Shown one piece after another: positions 35,760 through 44,762 of a stretch of 64,000 bases of DNA. The notes under the pieces were generated by a model, which saw nothing but the letters and a program-made list of their open reading frames with translations, was not told where the DNA came from and did no database searches. A program made the translations under genes and the position numbers. Position 1 is the first letter of the stretch. Every line of letters starts with the position of its first letter. Source of the stretch: Marinibium conchae (lineage in GTDB: Bacteria > Pseudomonadota > Gammaproteobacteria > Enterobacterales > Alteromonadaceae); NCBI RefSeq assembly GCF_015595035.1, contig NZ_JADNRN010000003.1:496001-560000 (forward strand), given 5' to 3'.

Positions 35760-36831
35760 ACTATTGAGTTCCACGATTCCTGAGATGTTTAAGGGCTTTT
35801 CCGAACCGCCTCGCGTTATCAGTGAGGAAGACTACCCCGATTTTTATGGCATTGTTGTATCTGCCCTGAATGGTATTTTGGTTAACCTCATTCTACTGAT
35901 AATTTTTGTCATTGAAGGCGGCTACTTTCTCGCGTCGTTAAGCATCACTGGCATCATATTTTGGCTAACAGCAATGCGTTTTGCTTATAGTGGGCATTTC
36001 AGTGCCGCTATTTTTGTGGGAATGTTTGAAATGATGTTCCATGTGGGCGTAGTTGTTAGTGTGATCGGCTTAGCTTATGGCGGTCAGCTAATTTTGTGGG
36101 CATCAATTGCCTATGCAGCCTTCAGTTATCACAAAAACAAAATGATAACGCGTATTGTTAGCTATGCCTGCTTAATTGAAATGGCTGCCCTGTATGCCTT
36201 TGTTCCTCAATTCACAGAGTTCACTGCCTTTGAAAATTACCGCGAATTCATTTTTGTTTTGTTAACCTTATGCTCTGCAATACCGCTGATGACGGTGCTG
36301 ATGTTTATTAAGTCAGTACAAATCCGGGACCGCAAACAACTTCAAAACCATGCAAACTTCGACCCTCTCACTGGTTTGTTCAATAGAGGTTTCTTCGATA
36401 CCCTATTAGAATACGACCGCGACACACTGTCGAATGGCGGTGGTCCTTTCTGTGTTTGTTTGGCCGACATCGATTACTTTAAGAAAGTGAATGACGAATA
36501 TGGGCATGATGTTGGAGATGAAGTGTTAATTGAAGTCGCGAATATCATCAGTGGCAATCTACGAAAAAGTGACGCTGTTTGTCGATGGGGTGGCGAAGAG
36601 TTTGCGATCATTTTACGCCGATGCGATATGTCGGACGGCCCACAAGTGATACAAAAAATTCGCAAAACCATCGCGAGTAAAGTTTTGTCGTCTGCCGAAA
36701 TCAAGGTAACGATGAGTTTTGGCCTTATTTTAGCGGAACAAGATGAAGCAACAGACGCACTCATAAAACGCGCCGATCGATTGTTGTATACGGCTAAAGA
36801 GAATGGCCGCAATCAACTCGTGAGTGGCTAG
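35752..36831 (+). CDS. Membrane-bound GGDEF diguanylate cyclase
   Basis: A 359-residue protein with six membrane helices (about residues 35-185) and a C-terminal GGDEF domain (FDPLTGLFNRGFF, LADIDYFKKVNDEYGHDVGD, RWGGEEFAII). RKSD five residues before GGEEF fits the RxxD product-inhibition site, unlike its upstream neighbour. Starts eight bases inside the preceding gene. Probably makes cyclic di-GMP; a paralogue of the neighbour with a different membrane sensor. Confidence 0.9.
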   Translation: MNRLLSSTIPEMFKGFSEPPRVISEEDYPDFYGIVVSALNGILVNLILLIIFVIEGGYFLASLSITGIIFWLTAMRFAYSGHFSAAIFVGMFEMMFHVGVVVSVIGLAYGGQLILWASIAYAAFSYHKNKMITRIVSYACLIEMAALYAFVPQFTEFTAFENYREFIFVLLTLCSAIPLMTVLMFIKSVQIRDRKQLQNHANFDPLTGLFNRGFFDTLLEYDRDTLSNGGGPFCVCLADIDYFKKVNDEYGHDVGDEVLIEVANIISGNLRKSDAVCRWGGEEFAIILRRCDMSDGPQVIQKIRKTIASKVLSSAEIKVTMSFGLILAEQDEATDALIKRADRLLYTAKENGRNQLVSG

Positions 36832-36848
36832 CAATAATACGATAGAGC

Positions 36849-37160
36849 CTAGTAGGGTTGCTGCATTGAAAAAGGCATTTCGGTTAAATCACTTGCCTTC
36901 ATCGGGTTGCCAATCATTTCATCGTAAGGCGAGTCGTGCAGCATCACAGCCTTTTGTACTTCACAGTGCTCGAACATATCGCGTACCATTTGCGAGTTAT
37001 GGAAACGCATCGGGCTGCCTTTTTTATCAGTGACAAAACCTGCTTGCCCCTCAATTTGCACGCGCACGAGATAGACATTCATTTCGAAAGACTGCACCTC
37101 GAGCTTTTCGATAACGTGAGACTTTTTTGATAAGTCAGACATTGGATATTTTATATTCAT
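36849..37160 (-). CDS. DUF6482-family small protein
   Basis: A 103-residue cytosolic protein. The core KLEVQSFEMNVYLVRVQIEGQAGFV and the phrase MRFHNSQMVRDMFEH match the DUF6482 group, common in gammaproteobacteria and of unknown function. A start at 37142 (MSDLSKK) is equally possible; no clear ribosome binding site is seen for either. It is convergent with the second GGDEF gene. Confidence 0.7.
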   Translation of the reverse strand: MNIKYPMSDLSKKSHVIEKLEVQSFEMNVYLVRVQIEGQAGFVTDKKGSPMRFHNSQMVRDMFEHCEVQKAVMLHDSPYDEMIGNPMKASDLTEMPFSMQQPY

Positions 37161-37329
37161 AGTGAGTTAAGCTTGTTTCATCTATAGTAAGATTACTTAC
37201 GCAATTAGTAGAGAAGGGGGTCAGTGTGGGTTTGATTTTTCGCTGCAACCCCCATATAGAGTGAACAAAAACATCGTCCTATAGTCTGAGTAGTCAGGTT
37301 TTATCGGTTTACAGCAATAAGAGGTAGCA

Positions 37330-38286
37330 ATGAGCGAACAAGAAACGCAAGGCCCTAGCCAGCTAGCACAAATGAAACCTTATTTATTTGCAGCGGGCAT
37401 TCTATTTGTCATTTTACTTATCGCCTTTTTTTGGCCAGTATCAGACGATAGCGACAGTGCGCTAGTATCAACACCCGTGCCGGTAGTCATCCCAGATACA
37501 GCTGAAAATGCACGTGATTCACTTGATGGCGAGAGTGGCGATGCGCCGGCCCTCAATGGCTCACAAACTATCACCGATACCGAAGCCCAAACAGCTACAC
37601 AAGTAGGTGTTGAGAGCGATGTGTTCAATGGCACGCCGGAAATACAGGCCTTAGAAATTGAAGCGGGCAACACCACACTACCCGAAGCTGTTGTTCCCGA
37701 CCCTCTTCCAATTGACGAAAGTGATTCAGCAATAAAAACTGCCTTAGTTTCTGTAGCCGAAAACCCAGCTATTGCACAATATCTCGTTAGTGAAGACTTA
37801 TTGCAGAAGTTTGTGATTAATGTAAACAACATCGCAAATGCGGAAATGTCGCCTACTCACAGCCTGCTTAATGAGCCAGAAGACGAGTTCCGTGTTTACC
37901 AGCAGGCAGATAGAGATTGGATAGACGCTGCCAGCTTTAAACGCTACAACGCCTATGTGGATGCACTGGCATCGATGGATGCTGAAGACTTAATTGCCTT
38001 ACTTGATACTTATCGCCCAACGATAGAAAGTAAATTCTCAGAAATTTCAATGCCGGGCAGCTCATTCAATAGCACCTTGTTGTCTGCAATCAATGAACTT
38101 CTTGATACGCCAATAGTGCCCCTTCCTATTGAGGTTTACTCCGACAGTGTAATGTACAAGTATAAAGACGAGAAACTTGAAAACTTGTCGGGACCACAAA
38201 AGCAAATACTCAGAACAGGCCCAGAAAACACTCGAAAAATCAAACAAGTATTACGTGATTTGCGCGATGCCTTGCAAGACTCCTAG
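37330..38286 (+). CDS. DUF3014 domain protein, single membrane anchor
   Basis: A 318-residue protein: one membrane helix (residues 17-37), a long Pro/Thr/Asp-rich linker (38-130), then a DUF3014 domain (ISENPAIAQYLVSEDLLQKFVINVNNIA-like core, then DRDWIDAASFKRYNAYVDAL, GPENTRKIKQVLRDL). Function of the family is unknown; the domain is probably periplasmic. The gene lies 21 bases upstream of a DUF1285 gene, and both are likely one operon. AGAGGTAGC precedes the ATG. Confidence 0.85.
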   Translation: MSEQETQGPSQLAQMKPYLFAAGILFVILLIAFFWPVSDDSDSALVSTPVPVVIPDTAENARDSLDGESGDAPALNGSQTITDTEAQTATQVGVESDVFNGTPEIQALEIEAGNTTLPEAVVPDPLPIDESDSAIKTALVSVAENPAIAQYLVSEDLLQKFVINVNNIANAEMSPTHSLLNEPEDEFRVYQQADRDWIDAASFKRYNAYVDALASMDAEDLIALLDTYRPTIESKFSEISMPGSSFNSTLLSAINELLDTPIVPLPIEVYSDSVMYKYKDEKLENLSGPQKQILRTGPENTRKIKQVLRDLRDALQDS

Positions 38287-38307
38287 TACTAGGCCAGAGC
38301 TTTAATT

Positions 38308-38853
38308 ATGGATTTAGGCGCAATTGCTCAACAATTAAAAGAGGTAAAGCAGGGCTTGAATAGCCAAGCTTTACCTCCCGTTGATGACTGGAACCCCGAA
38401 TTTTGTGGCAACATGAACTTAGTCATTAAAGCGAATGGGCAATGGTGGCACGAGGGCAGTCCATTCACTCGTGCGGCATTGGTAAGCCTATTGGCGAGTG
38501 TTTTAAAAAAGGAAGCTGACGATTATTTTCTAGTTACCCCTGTTGAAAAAATTGGGATTAGCGTTGAAGACGTTCCGTTCATTATTGGCGACTGGCAGCA
38601 AGACCAACACGTACTCACTGTGACAACCCAGCTGGGAGATAGCTTTGTTATCGACGATAGCCATCCAGTGGAGCTTAGAGAATACAAAGATGTACTCGTT
38701 CCCTATTGCTTGGTTCGCAGAAACTTATGGGCAAGGCTTCATCAAAATGTATTGTATCAATGGGTTGAGTTAGCAAGAGAAAGAACAACTACAAAGAGCA
38801 CTGAGTTAGTCATTAACAGCGGTGACTACGAGTTTGTTATCGGGCGTTATTAA
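38308..38853 (+). CDS. DUF1285 protein
   Basis: A 181-residue cytosolic protein with the DUF1285 pattern: PPVDDWNPEFCGNMNLVIKANGQWWHEGSPFTRAALV near the start, then YFLVTPVEKIGISVEDVPF and VRRNLWARLHQNVLYQW. The family occurs across proteobacteria without an assigned role. It immediately follows the DUF3014 gene. Normal length, no missing segments. Confidence 0.88.
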   Translation: MDLGAIAQQLKEVKQGLNSQALPPVDDWNPEFCGNMNLVIKANGQWWHEGSPFTRAALVSLLASVLKKEADDYFLVTPVEKIGISVEDVPFIIGDWQQDQHVLTVTTQLGDSFVIDDSHPVELREYKDVLVPYCLVRRNLWARLHQNVLYQWVELARERTTTKSTELVINSGDYEFVIGRY

Positions 38854-39038
38854 TAACTCACAGAATTTGCTCATGAAACTGAACTTTGCAGCCCCCAAAA
38901 CAGTAAAAACCTTTCCTTAAATAGATTAATAACTGTACTAATTTGCTGCCATATATACCTATATGGTCTAGCTAAATACTTCGAATCTGGGTTCGAATCG
39001 GTTATAGTCCACGCATCACAAAGTAATGAAAATCGCTT

Positions 39039-40031
39039 ATGACAACTACAGACACAAAACTGACAATTAAAACCATTGTAAAAGCTATCAAGGATGAAGA
39101 GCGTAACTTGCGGCAGAAGTATCCTATTCTGTCCTATCAAAACGCCTTAGGGCTTACGATTTTATTGCTATCCTTCTCTGCGTTGGTAGGTTTAGGGGTG
39201 CTTTATTATTTAGCCATCATTCCGGCGTGGCTGTGCGTAGTGTTAGCGGCTGTTGTAACTTCCATCTCACACGAGCTTGAGCATGACTTGATCCACAAGC
39301 AATACTTCAGCAAGTTCCCCATTGTGCATAATTTTATGATGTTAGTGGTATGGCTGATGCGTCCGAATACTATTAACCCATGGTATCGCCGTCAGATTCA
39401 TTTGCACCATCATAAAGTGTCGGGCACAGAGCAAGACTTAGAAGAACGCTTAGTTGGCAATGGAATTAAAAATCCCTTCTTGCGCTTCTTAGTGATTGTT
39501 GATGGTTTGTTGGGCTTGGTATTTAACTCTGCTCGTTTCAAAAAAGAAATTAAAGACTTTAGCTTTTCGCGCGTATTTAACGCAGGCTTCCCCATTACGA
39601 CAGCCTACTTCATCGTTTTATATAGCGTGGTTATCTTCCATTTGGTTAACTTTATAGTGCCCATTGAAGGAATGATGCCAGCATGGGCAATGTCGACTAT
39701 GAACGTGTTCGAGTTTTTGATGATCACTTTGGTTTTACCCAATATCATTCGTTCTAGCTCGCTTAATTTTGTTACTTCGTCGATGCACTATTACGGCGGC
39801 GTGAATAACGTTTTCGAGCAAACTCATGTATTAACCAGTCGCTTGTTTGCGCCTTTTCACTTGTTCTGTTTCAACTTCGGTAAGACACACACTATTCATC
39901 ACTTTGTGCCAAATCAACCTTTCTATTTGCGCCAAGCAATAAGCGCTAAAATTTTGAAAGTGATGAAGGAGCATGGTGTGAGATTTAACGACTTTGCTAG
40001 CATAAAGAACGCTAATTTCTATTCAAAGTAA
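39039..40031 (+). CDS. Fatty acid desaturase / alkane hydroxylase-like membrane di-iron protein
   Basis: A 330-residue integral membrane enzyme. Three histidine boxes are present: HELEHDLIH near residue 83, HLHHHKVSGTEQD near 124-128 and HTIHHF near 288. Four hydrophobic segments (about 40-65, 65-80, 185-215 and 225-245) frame the boxes. It may desaturate or hydroxylate lipid chains; which one is not decidable. It is a different subfamily from the desaturase at 247. A terminator follows directly. Confidence 0.8.
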   Translation: MTTTDTKLTIKTIVKAIKDEERNLRQKYPILSYQNALGLTILLLSFSALVGLGVLYYLAIIPAWLCVVLAAVVTSISHELEHDLIHKQYFSKFPIVHNFMMLVVWLMRPNTINPWYRRQIHLHHHKVSGTEQDLEERLVGNGIKNPFLRFLVIVDGLLGLVFNSARFKKEIKDFSFSRVFNAGFPITTAYFIVLYSVVIFHLVNFIVPIEGMMPAWAMSTMNVFEFLMITLVLPNIIRSSSLNFVTSSMHYYGGVNNVFEQTHVLTSRLFAPFHLFCFNFGKTHTIHHFVPNQPFYLRQAISAKILKVMKEHGVRFNDFASIKNANFYSK

Positions 40032-40037
40032 GTACAT

Positions 40038-40065
40038 AAAAAGAGCGACCTTTGTCGCTCTTTTT
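40038..40065. terminator. Bidirectional Rho-independent terminator
   Basis: AAAAAGAGCGAC - CTTT - GTCGCTCTTTTT. It has a T run on both strands and separates the desaturase gene from the convergent chemoreceptor gene. Confidence 0.9.
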
Positions 40066-40134
40066 GATCCACGTATTTGTTCAGATAACGATGAACACCC
40101 ACGGCCTTCGCTAGACGCTAATATTCAACTCGAT

Positions 40135-41685
40135 TCACTTCTCACCGAAGGCGTTACTCAAGCCAACTAGGCGCTGAATATTGTCGTTAAGCGCTCGGGC
40201 GTTATCTTCCATTTCCTGCGCTAGGGCTGCGTTTGCATCAGCCACAGATTGAATACCGCCAACATGCTGTTCGATTTCACCACACATACTATCTTGCGAT
40301 TCAGTCGCGCTAACAATGCCGCCAAGGTGTTGAGATATTGCTTCTATCATAGTGTATACCTCTTGAATAGAATCAGCCGATTCGTTGGCTTGATTCGCAC
40401 TGGTCACTGCATTTTCGCGACTATCGTGCATCTTAACGACCCATTCTTTAAGCATTTCACGCATTTGTGCCAGACTATTCATGGTATTTGCCGCAGACTC
40501 TTGCGTGCGTGTTGAGAGTGCTCTAACCTCATCAGCCACTACCGAGAAGCCACGCCCTGACTCTCCCGCTCTAGCCGCCTCGATAGCCGCATTGAGTGCC
40601 AACAAATTAGTTTGGTCGGCAATCGAGTCTATTTCGCCAATGGTTTCAGACACTTTATCCGAGGCTTGCATGAGTTCATCGGCAGTATTTGAGGCTTGTT
40701 CAACCACATCTGACAAACCACTCACCCCATCGCGCCCTCTGATAATCAAGTCTTTAGCGCCAGCGCATTGTTCATTAGTTTGAATAACCCGTTGGTTGGT
40801 ATCTTCGGTACTCGACATTACCCCCTGACTTCCTTCTGCCATGCGCTTCACAGCGTCGGATATCTGCTGCATTTCGGCTTTTTGCTCATGAATGCCTTGG
40901 GTTGTGCGCTCTACTATCGCTAGGGTGTTGTTTGCTATTTGGCTGATCTCTCTGGTTGCATCGAGCGTGCGGCCAAGAATAGTCCTGCGCATGGCCTTTT
41001 GTATTCCCAAGTGAAACTTCACAATGCCAGAAACCCCTCGCCCCGCGAGAACATAACGACTAATACTGTCATAATCATTTTTGAGGTCGTGAGCCATTTT
41101 CGGAATTTCAATTAGCTCGGTTTTAAAAACGATTAAACCAGCCGATGCCAATGCAAGAATGGAAAAACCAGCATACCAATCTGATACGAAAGAAGTGAAC
41201 AGCGCTACGACAACGATAATCGCCAAAAAGAGTCGCGTTTTTTGTGCATAGCTTAGCTCAGAGCTTTGCAACTTGCCGCCCTCGTTGATCACTTTATAAA
41301 AAGCTTTGGCCCGCTCGATTTGTTCAGCTTGCGGTTTAACACGCACCGACTGGTAGCCAATTAACTGTTCATTTTCATAAATTGGAGTAATGAAAGCATC
41401 GACCCAATAATAACGGCCGTCGCTGCAACGGTTCTTTACGATACCATGCCACGACTCCCCTTTTTTTAAGTGATCCCACATATCTTTATATGCTGCTTTT
41501 GGCATGTCAGGGTGTCGCACGATGTTATGGTTTGAACCTACGAGCTCGTCTGAACGATAGCCCGCAACCTCACAAAACACGGTGTTAGCATAGGTAATAA
41601 TACCTCGAGTGTCGGTGGTAGAAACAAGTTCTGACGTAGCCGGAAAAGTAACTTCCTCATCTACAATCAACTGGTCTTTGCGCAT
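40135..41685 (-). CDS. PAS-containing methyl-accepting chemotaxis protein (Aer-like)
   Basis: A 516-residue chemoreceptor. N-terminal PAS domain (residues 15-125: [46 protein letters not shown]) without a preceding helix, a pair of membrane helices (about 155-205), and a long cytoplasmic signalling coiled coil. The CheA/CheW-binding tip [20 protein letters not shown] is intact. Aer-type receptors sense redox through FAD in PAS; that is inference here. Shares the terminator at 40038 with the desaturase gene. Confidence 0.9.
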   Translation of the reverse strand: MRKDQLIVDEEVTFPATSELVSTTDTRGIITYANTVFCEVAGYRSDELVGSNHNIVRHPDMPKAAYKDMWDHLKKGESWHGIVKNRCSDGRYYWVDAFITPIYENEQLIGYQSVRVKPQAEQIERAKAFYKVINEGGKLQSSELSYAQKTRLFLAIIVVVALFTSFVSDWYAGFSILALASAGLIVFKTELIEIPKMAHDLKNDYDSISRYVLAGRGVSGIVKFHLGIQKAMRRTILGRTLDATREISQIANNTLAIVERTTQGIHEQKAEMQQISDAVKRMAEGSQGVMSSTEDTNQRVIQTNEQCAGAKDLIIRGRDGVSGLSDVVEQASNTADELMQASDKVSETIGEIDSIADQTNLLALNAAIEAARAGESGRGFSVVADEVRALSTRTQESAANTMNSLAQMREMLKEWVVKMHDSRENAVTSANQANESADSIQEVYTMIEAISQHLGGIVSATESQDSMCGEIEQHVGGIQSVADANAALAQEMEDNARALNDNIQRLVGLSNAFGEK

Positions 41686-41830
41686 AAAATACCCTTTTAC
41701 CTGCCGTTTTACGTGGCAGTGTAAGTGTGTAAAGAAATCAAGCCCCTATTTGGTGCATAGCATTCAGAATCCTTTGATTTACAGTCACTTTTGTCCTAAT
41801 GTAACACTACAAATTAGTAGGGAAACAAAC

Positions 41831-43171
41831 ATGAAAGTAATCTTCTCAACAAAAAACAAATTTGCAGGCTATGCGGCAGCAGTACTTATACTATCGCAGG
41901 CCTTTTCGATACAAGCCTTCGCGGCTACCCATATCTTCGCAAGTAAGCTGATTACTTCAGAAGATTCAAAAACACAAAGTGATAAGACTGTTATCGTCGA
42001 AGATAACAAAATCATTAAAATTGTTGATGGTAAAGACACAGGTGGCGATGACGACACTTTCATCGATTTAACAGGTGCCACTCTCATGCCTGGTTTGATG
42101 GATATGCATGTGCACCTATCGTTTCAAAATGAAGGGCCTGCTAGTTATATGAAGCGCTTTACCTCAAACGAAGCCGACTATGCAATTGCCTCAGTGGACT
42201 ATGCAGCTAAAACACTGATGGCTGGTTTCACAACGGTAAGAAACCTCGGTGACATGAAAAATGAGACTGTTGCATTGCGCAAATCGATTGATAGCGGCGT
42301 TTCTATTGGCCCGCGCATTTTCACCTCAGCAAAATCGATTGCAACAACAGGCGGGCATGCGGATCCAACTAATGGTCAAAGTGCAGATTTAATGGGCAAC
42401 CCTGGGCCTCGCGACGGTGTAATTAATGGTGTAGCACAAGCCCGCCAAGCAGTAAGACAGCGTTACAAAGACGGCGCCGATCTTATTAAGATCACAGCAA
42501 CCGGCGGTGTACTGAGCGTTGCAAAAAGCGGTCAAAACCCACAGTTTATGACAGATGAGCTAGACGCCATCGTGCAAACAGCTAAAGATTACGGCATGAC
42601 AGTAGCGGTTCATGCTCACGGAAAGGAAGGCATGAAGCGCGCTATTTTAGCTGGCGTCGACTCAATCGAGCATGGCACTTACATGGATCGCGAAATCATT
42701 AAACTGATGCGCAAAAACGATGTGTATTATGTACCAACTATTTTAGCGGGTAACTTTGTTGCCGAAAAAGCAAAAATCGACGGCTACTTCCCCGACATAG
42801 TCCGTCCTAAAGCAGCCGCTATTGGCCCCTTGATCCAAAAGACCTTCGCTAGAGCGCATGAAAATGGCGTGCTGATCGCATTTGGTACTGATTCGGGAGT
42901 GTCCGCTCATGGCAACAACGCTCAAGAATTTGCGCTTATGGTAGAAGCGGGCATGTCGGAAATGGATGCCATTCGTTCAGCCACTATTAACACAGCCAAA
43001 TTACTCAAGATCGACAAGGAATTAGGCACCGTGACGGTTGGCAAGTTGGCCGACTTAGTAGCCGTAAAAGGCGACCCTCTCGATGACATAAGCTTGCTTG
43101 AAAAAGTAGATTTTGTAATGAAAGACGGTACCGTGTTCAAAAACACAATGGCAGTAAGCTCAGGCGAGTAA
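41831..43171 (+). CDS. Secreted metal-dependent amidohydrolase
   Basis: A 446-residue exported hydrolase of the amidohydrolase superfamily, similar to imidazolonepropionase/prolidase-like secreted enzymes. Signal peptide about residues 1-31 (ending QAFA). Metal-site motifs: HVHLSF near residue 95, a probable carboxylated or bridging lysine in [22 protein letters not shown] and the Asp in FGTDSGV. Start 41831 is set by GGGAAAC before ATG and by the signal peptide; the longer in-frame opening from 41609 is spurious. Substrate not known. Confidence 0.88.
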   Translation: MKVIFSTKNKFAGYAAAVLILSQAFSIQAFAATHIFASKLITSEDSKTQSDKTVIVEDNKIIKIVDGKDTGGDDDTFIDLTGATLMPGLMDMHVHLSFQNEGPASYMKRFTSNEADYAIASVDYAAKTLMAGFTTVRNLGDMKNETVALRKSIDSGVSIGPRIFTSAKSIATTGGHADPTNGQSADLMGNPGPRDGVINGVAQARQAVRQRYKDGADLIKITATGGVLSVAKSGQNPQFMTDELDAIVQTAKDYGMTVAVHAHGKEGMKRAILAGVDSIEHGTYMDREIIKLMRKNDVYYVPTILAGNFVAEKAKIDGYFPDIVRPKAAAIGPLIQKTFARAHENGVLIAFGTDSGVSAHGNNAQEFALMVEAGMSEMDAIRSATINTAKLLKIDKELGTVTVGKLADLVAVKGDPLDDISLLEKVDFVMKDGTVFKNTMAVSSGE

Positions 43172-43198
43172 AGCCGAACTCCTGTGGTGACGATACGA

Positions 43199-43224
43199 AA
43201 GAGGCTGAAAGGCCTCTTTTTTGT
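43199..43224 (+). terminator. Rho-independent terminator after the amidohydrolase gene
   Basis: AAAGAGGC - TGAAA - GGCCTCTTTTTTG, a stable stem with a T run. Confidence 0.85.
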
Positions 43225-43275
43225 GATTTGAAATGAAAAATATGCTGTAGAGCATGAGTTGAGTAAGCAGGCCAA

Positions 43276-43845
43276 ATGTCGATTAAAGCGAAAGTTAAAA
43301 AGCTGATAGAATCCAAGCATATGTTAAGTGGCATCACGCTTGCCTCGTTTTTAGAATCAACGGTAGTACCCATTCCATTAGAGGCACTGCTTGTTCCTCT
43401 TATGCAGAAGCGACGAGAGAAGCTCTGGCTAATTGCCTTTTTAACCACCTTAGGCTGCTTGTTTGGGGCATTGCTGGGCTACACGTTTGGTTACTTTTTA
43501 TTTGAAATGATTCGCGATTTGGTTATGCAGTACTTAACCACCGAAGAGCAGTTCAAAAGCTTTCAGGAGCAGATGGCTCGCGACGGCTTTTGGTTTATTT
43601 TTAGCACTGGCGTCACCCCGATACCGCTGCAAATAGCTATGTTAGCCGCCGGTGTGAGTGGCTATTCGCTCGGGCTGTTTATGCTTGCAGTAGCACTAGG
43701 AAGGATCATTCGCTATTTTGGGATCGCCGTGCTGGTTTATTACTTTGGTGATAAAACCGAAAAACTTATTAAGCGGTATAAATGGCAAGCTGTAGCACTT
43801 GCTTGTGTGCTGGTTGCCATGGCTTGGTGGTTAATGCTTAGCTAG
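43276..43845 (+). CDS. YqaA/DedA-like VTT-domain membrane protein
   Basis: A 189-residue inner-membrane protein. ESTVVPIPLEALLVPL and FSTGVTPIPLQIAMLAAGVSGYSLGLF are the paired re-entrant segments of the SNARE-associated/VTT (DedA) superfamily, with three further helices. DedA relatives move lipids or support membrane homeostasis; the precise role here is unknown. Intact and of normal length; ATG 43276. Confidence 0.85.
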   Translation: MSIKAKVKKLIESKHMLSGITLASFLESTVVPIPLEALLVPLMQKRREKLWLIAFLTTLGCLFGALLGYTFGYFLFEMIRDLVMQYLTTEEQFKSFQEQMARDGFWFIFSTGVTPIPLQIAMLAAGVSGYSLGLFMLAVALGRIIRYFGIAVLVYYFGDKTEKLIKRYKWQAVALACVLVAMAWWLMLS

Positions 43846-43941
43846 TAACCACAAATATGTTTCATAAGCTATACTCAAGCGAAAGGTTCCAGACGAGCCA
43901 AGTGATTAATAATTATAATTGTGAACGACAAAGGAAAAACC

Positions 43942-44697
43942 ATGAAAAAGCTACTCACTTTAAGCATTGCATGTGCATTGGTCAGCGCCTCGGCGTTTGT
44001 TAGTGCAGGCCCAATCAAGGCAAAAATAGAAGCGGCAATGGCCTCAGACATTAGAACCGACGCTGAAATTAAACGTGACCGCAATCGCCGTCCAGTTCAA
44101 ACTCTGGAGTTTTTCGGTGTTGAGGACGACATGCGTGTAGTAGAACTTGTTCCTGGTGGTGGCTGGTATACCAAGTTGCTAGCACCTGCATTAAATGAAA
44201 ATGGTGAATATTTTGCAGCTATCGGCACTAGTCGCATAGAAAGAAATTTAGCCGATCAGCCAGGCTTCGAAAAAATGCGGATCGTTGGAAAGGAAGTAAG
44301 CACCTACCGTGAAGAAGGTGAACGTTTCAGTTCAATCAAGGCGACCGATCTTGGCGTGAGTGATGCCGATGTTGTTCTCACTTTTCGTAACTATCACAAC
44401 TTCAGTGAGCAGGGTCGCAAAAAGATGAACGAGCTTGCATTTAAGGCGCTCAAGCCTGGTGGTATTTATGGTGTTGTTGACCATACCGCGCGTCATATGG
44501 AAGCACCAAATAATAGTAATCGCCGCAGAGTTGACCCAGTTCTGGCAATTAAAGAAATTCAAGAAGCTGGTTTCGTGATGGTAGATTACAGCACTCTTCA
44601 CTATCGCGAAGATGACGAACTTGAGTATGAAGTTGGCGTAAAATCAGTAGCCGGAAATACCGACCGCTGGACCATTAAGTTCATGAAACCAGAGTAA
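43942..44697 (+). CDS. Exported class I methyltransferase-like protein
   Basis: A 251-residue protein with a clear Sec signal peptide (MKKLLTLSIACALVSASAFVSA). The mature part has a Rossmann-type methyltransferase core: VVELVPGGGWYTKLLAPAL (motif I with GGGW), DADVVLTFRNYHNF and LKPGGIYGVVDH. This matches the COG4798-like secreted methyltransferase family. Since SAM is not normally available in the periplasm, the domain may bind something else or act differently; that is inference. AAAGGAAAA precedes ATG 43942. Confidence 0.85.
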   Translation: MKKLLTLSIACALVSASAFVSAGPIKAKIEAAMASDIRTDAEIKRDRNRRPVQTLEFFGVEDDMRVVELVPGGGWYTKLLAPALNENGEYFAAIGTSRIERNLADQPGFEKMRIVGKEVSTYREEGERFSSIKATDLGVSDADVVLTFRNYHNFSEQGRKKMNELAFKALKPGGIYGVVDHTARHMEAPNNSNRRRVDPVLAIKEIQEAGFVMVDYSTLHYREDDELEYEVGVKSVAGNTDRWTIKFMKPE

Positions 44698-44762
44698 GCG
44701 CAAATTCCTGTATTATTCATCATTATTCAAAACAGGCTTTCTACAGTAGTAGGGGCCTTGTT

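Noticed and set aside
38980-38999. TTCGAATC twice, resembling the T-loop of a tRNA
   Set aside because: No acceptor stem, D arm or anticodon arm can be built around it; it is a short direct repeat only.
41609-41830. N-terminal extension of the amidohydrolase from 41609
   Set aside because: It overlaps the chemoreceptor start on the other strand and would bury the signal peptide; GGGAAAC and ATG 41831 give the proper start.
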